6,532 bases of DNA from an uncultured Porphyromonas sp. Its GTDB lineage: Bacteria > Bacteroidota > Bacteroidia > Bacteroidales > Porphyromonadaceae. Position 1 is the first letter of the stretch, and each line of letters starts with the position of its first letter. The stretch lies in assembly GCA_927910985.1 (NCBI GenBank), contig CAKMOP010000157.1, positions 1 through 6,532 of the forward strand, read 5' to 3'. The translations under genes and the position numbers were made by a program. This document shows positions 1 through 6,532 of this stretch, in pieces. Under the pieces are notes generated by a model. That model did no database searches, was not told the origin of the DNA, and worked only from the letters and a program-made list of their open reading frames with translations.

Positions 1-1709
1 GTCTGCCAGACGAAGCGCCTTCTCGAGCTCACGTTGAGGTCATCAGCCTTACCAGGGATACGGACGTCGCTCCAGAACTCCTTCTTCAGAGCCTTGAGCT
101 CAACAATCGCCTTCTCGAGACCTTCGCGCTCACGACCCATACCTACGAAGTCCCACATGATGTGACCGAGCTTCTTGTGGAGGCTGTCGACGGACTGCTT
201 CCCCTTGATGCTCATCAGGCGAGCGATACGATCTTGGATACCCTTTTCGGCTTCGTCGAACTCAGGACGATCCGTGCTGAAGCGGGGGACCTGGATCTGG
301 TCAGCCAGATAGTTCTGGATCGTGTAAGGCAGGACGAAGTAACCATCCGCCAGCCCCTGCATCAGAGCCGAAGCACCGAGACGGTTAGCACCGTGGTCGG
401 AGAAGTTCGCTTCCCCGATGGCGAAGAGGCCTGGGACAGAGGTCATCAGTTCGTAGTCGACCCAGATACCACCCATCGTGTAGTGGATAGCAGGGTAGAT
501 CATCATCGGCGTCTCATAGGGATTGTCGTTGGTGATCTTTTCGTACATCTGGAAGAGGTTACCGTAGCGTGCTTCTACCACGTTCTTACCCAGACGCTGG
601 ATAGCGCTGGAGAAGTCAAGGAAGACAGCCAGCCCCGTATTGTTGACACCGAAGCCAGCGTCACAGCGTTCCTTAGCAGCACGGCTTGCCACATCACGAG
701 GGACGAGGTTACCGAAAGCAGGATAGCGGCGCTCGAGGTAGTAGTCACGATCTTCTTCCTTGATCTCGGTAGGACGAAGCGTACCAGCCTGTAGCTTCTT
801 AGCGTCTTCGATATTCTTGGGCACCCAGATACGACCATCGTTACGGAGCGACTCAGACATCAGCGTGAGCTTGGACTGGAACTCGCCGTGGACAGGAATA
901 CATGTGGGGTGGATCTGCGCCATACAGGGGTTAGCGAAGTAAGCCCCCTTCTTGTAGCACTGCCAAGCAGCCGATCCGTTGGAGGCCATAGCGTTCGTGG
1001 AGAGGAAAAAGGCATTCCCATAGCCACCGGTGCCGATGACGACAGCGTGCGCAGCGAAGCGCTCAATCTTACCCGTGACGAGGTTACGGGCGATAATCCC
1101 ACGAGCACGGCCGTCGATGATGACGACATCGAGCATCTCGTGACGCGTGTACATCTTCACGGTGCCCTTACCGACCTGACGGCTCAGAGCAGAGTAAGCA
1201 CCGAGGAGGAGCTGCTGCCCCGTCTGACCACGAGCGTAGAAAGTACGTGAGACCTGAGCTCCACCGAAGGAGCGGTTATCAAGTAGACCGCCATATTCTC
1301 GAGCAAAAGGCACGCCCTGAGCGACACACTGGTCGATGATACTGTTAGCTACTTCAGCCAGACGATAGACGTTAGCTTCACGAGCACGGTAGTCACCACC
1401 CTTGATCGTATCGTAGAAGAGACGATAGACGGAGTCACCATCGTTCTGATAGTTCTTAGCAGCATTGATACCACCCTGAGCGGCGATCGAGTGCGCACGA
1501 CGGGGAGAGTCCTGGATACAGAAGTTCAAGACGTTGAAGCCCATCTCAGCGAGCGAAGCAGCTGCAGAGGCACCAGCCAGCCCCGTACCGACGACGATGA
1601 TGTCGAGGCGACGCTTGTTGGCAGGGTTGACGAGCTTCTGATGGTCCTTATAGTTTGTCCACTTCTCGGCCAATGGGCCAGCGGGGATCTTAGAATCGAT
1701 CTTAGACAT
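1..1709 (-). CDS. sdhA: Succinate dehydrogenase / fumarate reductase flavoprotein subunit, 3' end outside window
   Basis: FAD-binding catalytic subunit of the membrane complex that interconverts fumarate and succinate with quinone; in anaerobic Bacteroidales it is thought to work mainly as a fumarate reductase. About 559 residues read cleanly from the ATG at 1707-1709. Seen: a Rossmann motif GTGLAG (residues 41-46); [11 protein letters not shown], whose His73 aligns with the covalent FAD histidine; VPRDVASRA with the catalytic-type Arg338; [10 protein letters not shown] with His409; and [13 protein letters not shown] with Arg443. The N-terminal extension before the FAD motif is typical of the Bacteroidetes type-B enzyme. 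It starts 40 bp after the sdhC stop, so the two are probably cotranscribed; sdhB is expected next, outside the window. After DDLNV (near 32) the expected continuation [10 protein letters not shown] is found in another frame, so one base appears to be missing. The name frdA would be equally valid. Family assignment is very secure. Confidence 0.96.
   Translation of the reverse strand, partial: MSKIDSKIPAGPLAEKWTNYKDHQKLVNPANKRRLDIIVVGTGLAGASAAASLAEMGFNVLNFCIQDSPRRAHSIAAQGGINAAKNYQNDGDSVYRLFYDTIKGGDYRAREANVYRLAEVANSIIDQCVAQGVPFAREYGGLLDNRSFGGAQVSRTFYARGQTGQQLLLGAYSALSRQVGKGTVKMYTRHEMLDVVIIDGRARGIIARNLVTGKIERFAAHAVVIGTGGYGNAFFLSTNAMASNGSAAWQCYKKGAYFANPCMAQIHPTCIPVHGEFQSKLTLMSESLRNDGRIWVPKNIEDAKKLQAGTLRPTEIKEEDRDYYLERRYPAFGNLVPRDVASRAAKERCDAGFGVNNTGLAVFLDFSSAIQRLGKNVVEARYGNLFQMYEKITNDNPYETPMMIYPAIHYTMGGIWVDYELMTSVPGLFAIGEANFSDHGANRLGASALMQGLADGYFVLPYTIQNYLADQIQVPRFSTDRPEFDEAEKGIQDRIARLMSIKGKQSVDSLHKKLGHIMWDFVGMGREREGLEKAIVELKALKKEFWSDVRIPGKADDLNVSSRRRFVWQ
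27..33 (-). other. Apparent 1-base deletion (frameshift) in sdhA
   Basis: On the coding strand the sequence reads AACGTGAGCTCGAG. The family-typical residues N-V-E-L-E would need AACGTGGAGCTCGAG. Without the missing G the frame changes to V-S-S-R-R-R-F-V-W. The base lost is one of a short GG run, which fits a sequencing or assembly error about 30 bases from the window edge. A genuine mutation cannot be excluded from the sequence alone. Confidence 0.7.
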
Positions 1710-1749
1710 AATATCGATGAGGTTGATGGATTATAAGCTTGGCTGAGCC

Positions 1750-2457
1750 TTAAGCAAAGGGACAAGCACCGCCACAGAGCGAGAGCACGTAGTAGTACAC
1801 TACGACGACAGCGAAGCCGAGGACGATGATAGTCGTATAGATGTTTGAGATGCAGCGCAGACGCTCAAACCAGACACGGTTATTGAAGCCGATGGTGTGC
1901 AGCGAGCTCCAGAAGCCGTGCGACAGGTGGAACCACAGTGATCCCAGCCAGATGAGGTAGAGAACAACGAAGATGGGATTAGAGAAGGTGTAGCGGATCA
2001 GACCAGCTCCATCCGTAGGACCAGAGACCCCTTCGATACCGAGGTCGTGCTGACCAATGATCTCAGCGAGCTGCATCTTAGCCCAGAAGTTGAAGAGGTG
2101 CAGGACAATCCCCAGGACGATGACGACACCAAGAGCCATCATATTCTGCGAAGCCCATTCGACGCTCTTTGGCTTATCGACGACAGCATAGCGGTCGTTA
2201 CCGCGCGCCTTACGGTTCTGAAGCGTCAGGATGAAGGCGTAGATAATGTGAACGAGGAAGAGACCTGCCAGCCCGATCGAAGCGACCAAGGCATACCAGT
2301 TGGCTCCGAGGAACTCACACACGGCGTTGTAGGCTTCTTCCGAGAAGAGTGCCACGAGGTTCATCGACATGTGGAAGGTCAGGAACAGGATAAGCGCGAG
2401 GCCTGAGACACTCATCACCAGCTTACGCCCGATCGAAGATTTAATTAACCACGACAT
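1750..2457 (-). CDS. sdhC: Succinate dehydrogenase / fumarate reductase cytochrome b subunit
   Basis: Membrane anchor of the complex, carrying two b-type hemes and passing electrons between the quinone pool and the flavoprotein/iron-sulfur subunits. It has 235 residues, normal for the Bacillus/Wolinella-like single-anchor family (SdhC b558 type). Five hydrophobic segments are visible, at about residues 13-37, 55-80, 105-127, 160-180 and 205-228. Candidate heme-ligand histidines lie in the membrane segments: His29 (TFHMSMN), His70 (FLVHIIYA), His120 (IVLHLFNFW), and His177 or His180 (WFHLSHGFW). The first ATG gives the usual short N-terminus MSWLIKSSIGRK. It is the first gene of the sdhC-sdhA(-sdhB) operon, with a candidate promoter at 2580-2587. 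The bases just before the ATG are A/T-rich with no clear Shine-Dalgarno, as is common in Bacteroidetes. No frame problems were seen. Confidence 0.95.
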   Translation of the reverse strand: MSWLIKSSIGRKLVMSVSGLALILFLTFHMSMNLVALFSEEAYNAVCEFLGANWYALVASIGLAGLFLVHIIYAFILTLQNRKARGNDRYAVVDKPKSVEWASQNMMALGVVIVLGIVLHLFNFWAKMQLAEIIGQHDLGIEGVSGPTDGAGLIRYTFSNPIFVVLYLIWLGSLWFHLSHGFWSSLHTIGFNNRVWFERLRCISNIYTTIIVLGFAVVVVYYYVLSLCGGACPFA

Positions 2458-2579
2458 AAAGTTGCTATTTATTTGTTTCTGTGTTGTTGCTCTATTCTAC
2501 GAAGTAATACCTCTGTTGCATAGCGAGTTAACCCGCATTACATCTTTAGAGAGTCGCACTTCCTCCGTCTTATACGCTA

Positions 2580-2587
2580 CAAAGATA
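2580..2587 (-). promoter_or_regulatory. Candidate -7 promoter box for the sdhCAB operon
   Basis: The minus strand reads TATCTTTG, an exact match to the Bacteroidetes -7 consensus TAnnTTTG. Transcription would start near 2573 and leave a leader of roughly 115 nt before sdhC. I could not find a convincing TTTG-type -33 element at the usual spacing, so the call rests on the -7 box and its position. Confidence 0.5.
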
Positions 2588-2621
2588 ACGCAATTAGGTA
2601 TATCACGTACTAACATTAGCG

Positions 2622-2664
2622 AAAAAAAGGCATAATCCTACCAATACACATACCATAAAGTAGG
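2622..2664 (-). terminator. Weak terminator-like repeat after the acyltransferase gene
   Basis: On the minus strand CCTAC (2664-2660) and GTAGG (2641-2637) can form a 5-bp stem with an 18-nt loop, followed after about 8 nt by seven T residues (2628-2622). It lies between the acyltransferase stop and the sdhC promoter, the expected place for a terminator. The stem is short and the loop long, so this is tentative. Confidence 0.3.
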
Positions 2665-2778
2665 TACAAAGTGATGAGGAGGGGCGCACACAAGCCTGAT
2701 CAGCTACCTACATATAGCTAACCATATCGCTGTACAAGGATAAGAAGGAGGGAGGAAATTAGGCGTGATTGATGTGCA

Positions 2779-3819
2779 CTAAGCACGCACCCATCGCCCG
2801 AGGTAACGAGCTATAAGATATGCCCCTAATAAGGACGAGGCATAGACGGCCAACATATAGAGCAAGGGCGACTCAATAGAGAAGACCGCACTGCGATAGA
2901 AGTTCACAAAGATGATATGCAAGAGATAGACCTCCAGCGAGATCTCTCCGAGCCACCGCAGGCGGCAAATAATCAGCCCACGATCCATCCGTTTCATCGC
3001 AAAATCAGTGACACCCCACGCCTTACTCAGCGCGAAGCACAGCACAGGTATCGGATAGTAAGCTAAATGACCTAAGATATTTGCAGCAATGTGAGGAGCG
3101 GGGAAGGTCAACATACTCCACACATACACCCCTCCAAGCAGGAGCAAGCAACCCAAAGCAAGAAGACTATGCGACTTGACCTGCGCGTATATCCGCTCCT
3201 CAAAGCGCGCATAAACGACCCCGACAACAAAGGCAAGCGGATAGCGTAGCCAGTAGTATCCAAATTCAGCCTGCCACGCAAACAGAAGAAATAGAAGAAC
3301 AGCCAAGGCAAGTACTATCCATCCCCTCCGAACAGCATAGCGGAAGGAAACATAGTATAAGGTATACAGAACAATCAGCTCCCAAAGGAACCAGGCTGTG
3401 GTGAGGGGAGCAGGAATACCTACACGCCAGTAATAATAGGAGTAAATATACAGCCGACTCTTCAGGATGCCCAACGAAGATCCACCCTCAAGAAAGAGAA
3501 AGGCCATAGCCACGACATAGAAGAAGAGAAAAGGCTTGACGAGTCCCCAGAGCCGACGAGGAAGCCAGCCCTTCCACAGCTCGCCGGGAGTAGCGGAGGG
3601 AGTACGCAGCGTACGCAGGCGCAACTGCGCCATCAGTCCATAACCCGAGAGGAAAAAGAAAAAGACCAGAGACAGAGGGGTAAGTAGAGCAGATAGACGT
3701 AGCCAAAGGAAGGTCTCTTCAGGGAGTAGGTGCGCGCTGATATGCGTCCCCACAATAAATAAGGACAGCAACCCCTTCAAGGCAACCGAATAATCCTTAG
3801 GCAAAGTCGAACCTACCAC
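2779..3819 (-). CDS. Acyltransferase 3 family integral membrane protein
   Basis: Predicted inner-membrane acyltransferase of the Acyl_transf_3 family (the OafA/NodX type), which usually O-acetylates sugars or other extracytoplasmic polymers. The substrate here cannot be told. The protein has 346 residues and about ten hydrophobic segments throughout. Family features seen are an N-terminal helix LKGLLSLFIVGTH with His26, the position of the conserved active-site-region histidine; FFFFLSGYGL (residues 53-62); a Trp-rich AWFLWELIVLY helix near the middle; and a C-terminal ISLEVYLLHIIFV helix. The cytoplasmic loop after the second helix is Arg-rich. The ATG at 3817-3819 is preceded by an in-frame TAG about nine bases upstream and places the first helix normally. 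It has no same-operon glycosyltransferases. Upstream on the same strand lie a -7 box (3856-3863) and, further away, the cobalamin riboswitch, so control by B12 is possible but unproven. Confidence 0.85.
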   Translation of the reverse strand: MVGSTLPKDYSVALKGLLSLFIVGTHISAHLLPEETFLWLRLSALLTPLSLVFFFFLSGYGLMAQLRLRTLRTPSATPGELWKGWLPRRLWGLVKPFLFFYVVAMAFLFLEGGSSLGILKSRLYIYSYYYWRVGIPAPLTTAWFLWELIVLYTLYYVSFRYAVRRGWIVLALAVLLFLLFAWQAEFGYYWLRYPLAFVVGVVYARFEERIYAQVKSHSLLALGCLLLLGGVYVWSMLTFPAPHIAANILGHLAYYPIPVLCFALSKAWGVTDFAMKRMDRGLIICRLRWLGEISLEVYLLHIIFVNFYRSAVFSIESPLLYMLAVYASSLLGAYLIARYLGRWVRA

Positions 3820-3855
3820 GTCTATATCTACCTATTATATATATATGCGATACCA

Positions 3856-3863
3856 CAAAGATA
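3856..3863 (-). promoter_or_regulatory. Candidate -7 promoter box for the acyltransferase gene
   Basis: The minus strand reads TATCTTTG (TAnnTTTG consensus), 36 bp before the acyltransferase ATG. A TTCG at 19-nt spacing upstream is a three-of-four match to the -33 TTTG element. An AT-rich (TA)n tract lies between the box and the start codon. If active, this promoter would make the acyltransferase independent of the upstream riboswitch. Confidence 0.45.
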
Positions 3864-3969
3864 CGTCATCTGACCGCTCCAACGAATAAGCCTCAGGCTA
3901 ACATCCTGACCTGCGAGTTTCCCCACCGTCCTGGACGCCACCCGAGGCATATCCACTAAATCATTACGG

Positions 3970-3998
3970 CAAAAGTACCTATGTCCACTTGATTCAAA
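3970..3998 (-). promoter_or_regulatory. Second candidate promoter downstream of the riboswitch
   Basis: The minus strand has TTTG (3998-3995), a 17-nt spacer, then TACTTTTG (3977-3970), matching the Bacteroidetes TTTG / TAnnTTTG pair with a slightly short spacer. An inverted repeat ATGTCC (3981-3986) / GGACAT (4004-4009) spans the -33 region and could be an operator. The transcript would start near 3963 and run through the unexplained segment toward the acyltransferase. Confidence 0.4.
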
Positions 3999-4018
3999 AG
4001 AGCGGACATCCTCTTTGG

Positions 4019-4050
4019 GGAATAAATTCCAAGCGTGGAGACCCACACTT
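4019..4050 (-). promoter_or_regulatory. Hairpins in the riboswitch expression platform
   Basis: On the minus strand AAGTGTGG and CCACGCTT (4050-4031) form an 8-bp stem with one G-U pair and a GTCT loop. It is followed directly by GGAAT-TT-ATTCC (4030-4019). The stem contains GTGGGT (4046-4041), which is complementary to ACCCAC (4151-4146) at the conserved CCACTGG segment of the aptamer. A kissing or alternative pairing with the aptamer is therefore possible. There is no strong U-run right after it, so it does not look like a simple intrinsic terminator. Confidence 0.45.
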
Positions 4051-4076
4051 GTAGCTTTCCTCGAAGCATTTGAATG

Positions 4077-4284
4077 AGTGTTGCAGGTCTTCTGACTCGT
4101 GCACCTTGTCTCCTTGCCACCCTTCCCAGAGACACAGAACCTCCAGTGGGTAGGGCTTCGACATAGCCCTCGGCGAGAAGCAGTATGATGCACATACAGC
4201 AGCGGGACTGTTCGAGATTCGCACTCGATTCCCTTTTAAGCCCGACACACAGCACACAGATCTTCGCGTGTCAGGCACAACACC
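4077..4284 (-). promoter_or_regulatory. Cobalamin (B12) riboswitch
   Basis: RNA aptamer that binds a cobalamin and controls downstream expression. The minus strand shows the full fold. P1 is GGTGTTG/CAACACT (4284-4278 with 4083-4077). P2 is GCCTGACAC/GTGTCGGGC, 9 bp with one G-U (4276-4268 with 4248-4240). The core AGGGAATCGAGTGCGAATC, a CGAG/CTCG stem, then AACAGTCCCGCTGCTGTA runs over 4235-4195. An AGGGCT/AGCCCT hairpin follows, then the conserved CCCACTGG (4150-4143). P7 is GGTTCTG pairing with CAGAAGACC, P8 is TGTCTC/GAGACA around TGGGAAGG, and the B12 box GAGTCAGAAGACCTGC lies at 4098-4083. The peripheral P8 arm suggests the larger adenosylcobalamin-type class, which is an inference. The first gene downstream is the acyltransferase, 258 bp away. 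No B12 transport or synthesis gene is seen in the window. Confidence 0.95.
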
Positions 4285-4288
4285 TCTA

Positions 4289-4296
4289 CAAAGATA
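4289..4296 (-). promoter_or_regulatory. Candidate -7 promoter box for the riboswitch transcript
   Basis: The minus strand reads TATCTTTG, the TAnnTTTG consensus, 4 bp before the start of P1 and 5 bp after the ecotin stop codon. A start a few bases downstream would begin the RNA almost exactly at P1. No clear -33 TTTG is visible; that region lies inside the end of the ecotin gene. Confidence 0.5.
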
Positions 4297-4301
4297 ATAT
4301 A

Positions 4302-5276
4302 TTATCTCTGACTATCATCCTGATGCACCTTCATCGAGCTCTGGGGCTGAGGACTCGGGAGAAGTTCGCGCATTCCTTCGGGACGGTAAGGCCGCGAGAG
4401 GAGGATGAAGCCATCGGGAATATACACAGTCACGGACTCGCCTGCGCCACGCAAGACCACCAAACCCATATGTCGGATAAGCTTCTCTTCGAGCTGACCA
4501 TCAGGACAAGCCATCCGCGTGGACATCGTCCGACCATCACTCTTGAAGATATAGGGGAGGTTAAGTCCTTCGGCCTCCATATCCAGCTCGAAGGCACCAT
4601 TCAGCACGTGAATATTGCAGTCCACCTTCATTCGCCGGCAGGGAATGAGCTCGATATAGTAGCTTGCACTTTTCCCCTTATGTTGCTCGGGAGCCGTGAT
4701 GACATAAGGAGTATACCCTGGCTTGTGGCGCAGATGGCTATTGGCCGTATCGGGAGTAAGCTCGACCGCCTTCCCCATAGCGTGCCAGATGCGATAGGCC
4801 ACACGCACGCTATCGTTGGTCGTGATCGCCAACTCCTTATTCCCGCGGAAGGGAAGGAGCAAGGATTCCCCATACAAATAAGGTCTGGGAGACATCCCCT
4901 TGATGGGTTTATCGCAGGCGGCTACGGGACCTGCTCCTGGTTCATAGCGGTAGGAAGAGAAGTCGTCCAGCTGCGCACTGGGCACAAAGCGACCGTCCAA
5001 GCTGGTATGCACCGGACAGCTATTCGGCAGCGCAGGAAGAAGTTCCACGCGATAATCCTCCAGCGGACTAACGTGGGGAAGAGTCAGCCGATAGGTATGT
5101 GGCGGAAGGGACACATCGGAGTAGTCGGCGGTATAGCTGACCAGCTCTTCGTGTACCGACTGGTCTGCCTCTTCTGTCGTCTTCCCCTCGTGGGCAGCAC
5201 GGCAACTGGGACTAAGCAAAGCCAGCCCGAGCAAGGCCAGCGATGAGGTGGTGAAGTGAGCTCTTGAAGTAGTCAT
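4302..5276 (-). CDS. Exported tandem ecotin-like serine protease inhibitor (double domain)
   Basis: Predicted inhibitor of trypsin-fold serine proteases, 324 residues with two ecotin domains in one chain. Residues 1-25 form a signal peptide ending LLSPSC; Cys25 is a plausible though imperfect lipidation site. Domain 2 (about 188-305) matches E. coli ecotin clearly: KVDCNIH with Cys220, the reactive loop MSTRMACPDG with Cys257 (37 residues apart, as in ecotin Cys50-Cys87), and VTVYIPDG. Domain 1 (about 60-172) is more diverged but has CPVH (Cys87), loop GPVAACDKP (Cys121) and DSVRVAYRIWHA, matching ecotin DNVDVKYRVWKA. P1 residues aligned with ecotin Met84 are Val118 and Arg254. Ecotin normally has a single domain of about 142 residues and dimerises, so the fusion may replace dimerisation. 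The start is the first ATG after an in-frame TAG 21 bp upstream. A role against host or competitor proteases is inferred. Confidence 0.88.
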   Translation of the reverse strand: MTTSRAHFTTSSLALLGLALLSPSCRAAHEGKTTEEADQSVHEELVSYTADYSDVSLPPHTYRLTLPHVSPLEDYRVELLPALPNSCPVHTSLDGRFVPSAQLDDFSSYRYEPGAGPVAACDKPIKGMSPRPYLYGESLLLPFRGNKELAITTNDSVRVAYRIWHAMGKAVELTPDTANSHLRHKPGYTPYVITAPEQHKGKSASYYIELIPCRRMKVDCNIHVLNGAFELDMEAEGLNLPYIFKSDGRTMSTRMACPDGQLEEKLIRHMGLVVLRGAGESVTVYIPDGFILLSRPYRPEGMRELLPSPQPQSSMKVHQDDSQR

Positions 5277-5310
5277 ACATCGTCGATAGATGAGCTATCT
5301 ACTAAGACTA

Positions 5311-5347
5311 ACGGGTATCCTCCGAATTTATTCGATAGGACACCCGT
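5311..5347 (-). terminator. Long hairpin between spt and the ecotin gene
   Basis: On the minus strand ACGGGT/ACCCGT, TCCT/AGGA and CGAA/TTCG pair in succession around a TAAA loop, broken only by one- or two-base internal loops. This gives a 37-nt hairpin 35 nt after the spt stop and 35 nt before the ecotin ATG. The following bases (TAGTCTTAG) are not a real U-tract, so it may be a weak terminator, an RNA-stabilising element, or a 5' leader structure. No good TAnnTTTG promoter for the ecotin gene is visible in this gap. Confidence 0.4.
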
Positions 5348-5381
5348 AATCATATGGGGGAGGGAGAGAAGTGGAGCTCCT

Positions 5382-6532
<1,151 letters not shown>

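Larger units (their letters stand above)
2458..2778. other. Intergenic region between the acyltransferase gene and sdhC
   Basis: This 321-bp stretch contains no credible gene. It holds a weak terminator-like inverted repeat followed by a T-run on the minus strand (2622-2664), a promoter box for sdhC (2580-2587) and then an sdhC leader of about 115-120 nt. The part from 2665 to 2778 shows only short dyads such as AGCTA/TAGCT (2702-2719), to which I assign no function. Both strands lack an open frame with recognisable protein sequence. Confidence 0.6.
3864..4076 (-). other. Riboswitch-to-acyltransferase leader, no convincing gene
   Basis: About 210 nt between the riboswitch P1 stem and the acyltransferase promoter. 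Short frames cross it, such as 37 codons from 4069 to 3956 and 40 codons (MPRVASRTVG start) ending at 3828. Neither resembles a known protein and neither has supporting context. The segment contains two adjacent hairpins (4019-4050), an AAAGAG/CTCTTT hairpin followed by TTTT (3996-4016), a promoter-like box (3970-3977), a perfect dyad CGTCCTGGACG (3928-3938) and a small AGCC/GGCT hairpin (3889-3899). The GC-rich part 3890-3950 may be structured RNA, but I recognise no family. Confidence 0.5.

Noticed and set aside
162..794. A plus-strand open frame of 210 codons at the left end.
   Set aside because: It is a shadow of sdhA, whose conserved active-site motifs are on the minus strand here.
4031..4050. 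An intrinsic terminator directly after the riboswitch.
   Set aside because: The stem is good but is followed by GGAATTTATTCCCC rather than a U-run.
3828..4278. Three overlapping minus-strand frames of 94 to 121 codons between the ecotin and acyltransferase genes.
   Set aside because: They run through the cobalamin riboswitch, whose stems and conserved segments explain the sequence; the peptides look like no known family.
4185..5246. A plus-strand open frame of 353 codons, longer than the gene on the other strand.
   Set aside because: It is antisense to the ecotin gene and the riboswitch and has no recognisable motifs, while the minus strand has a signal peptide and two ecotin domains.

Overview
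The window looks like a piece of a Bacteroidales chromosome, most likely Porphyromonas or a close relative. The reasons are a type-B succinate dehydrogenase/fumarate reductase operon (cytochrome b subunit, then flavoprotein), a serine palmitoyltransferase of the Bacteroidetes sphingolipid pathway, and promoter boxes of the Bacteroidetes TAnnTTTG type. The genus is an inference from protein family and gene order; no rRNA or other taxonomic marker is present.

All genes lie on the minus strand, so they read from high to low coordinates. At the right end is a serine palmitoyltransferase gene (5382-6532, N-terminus outside the window). Next comes a gene for an exported, probably lipid-anchored protein made of two ecotin-like protease-inhibitor domains in tandem (4302-5276). 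Seventeen bases after its stop codon begins a well-formed cobalamin riboswitch (4077-4284). About 250 bases of leader or unexplained sequence separate the riboswitch from a multi-pass acyltransferase-3 family membrane protein (2779-3819). A 321-bp gap with a likely terminator and promoter follows. Last is sdhC (1750-2457), then sdhA (1-1709, C-terminus outside the window).

Functionally, SdhC and SdhA are two of the three subunits of the membrane quinol:fumarate/succinate complex. Serine palmitoyltransferase starts sphingolipid synthesis. The double ecotin probably shields the cell or its surface from serine proteases. The riboswitch has no recognised B12-transport or B12-synthesis gene beside it. 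The first gene downstream is the acyltransferase, so its real target is open.

The two most interesting items are the tandem ecotin, whose two reactive loops carry different P1 residues (Val and Arg), and the riboswitch without an obvious B12 gene. One caution concerns sequence quality. Apparent single-base indels break conserved reading frames only close to the two ends of the window (near 30, and at about 6294-6512), while the genes in between are intact. This pattern suggests low-quality contig ends rather than real pseudogenes.
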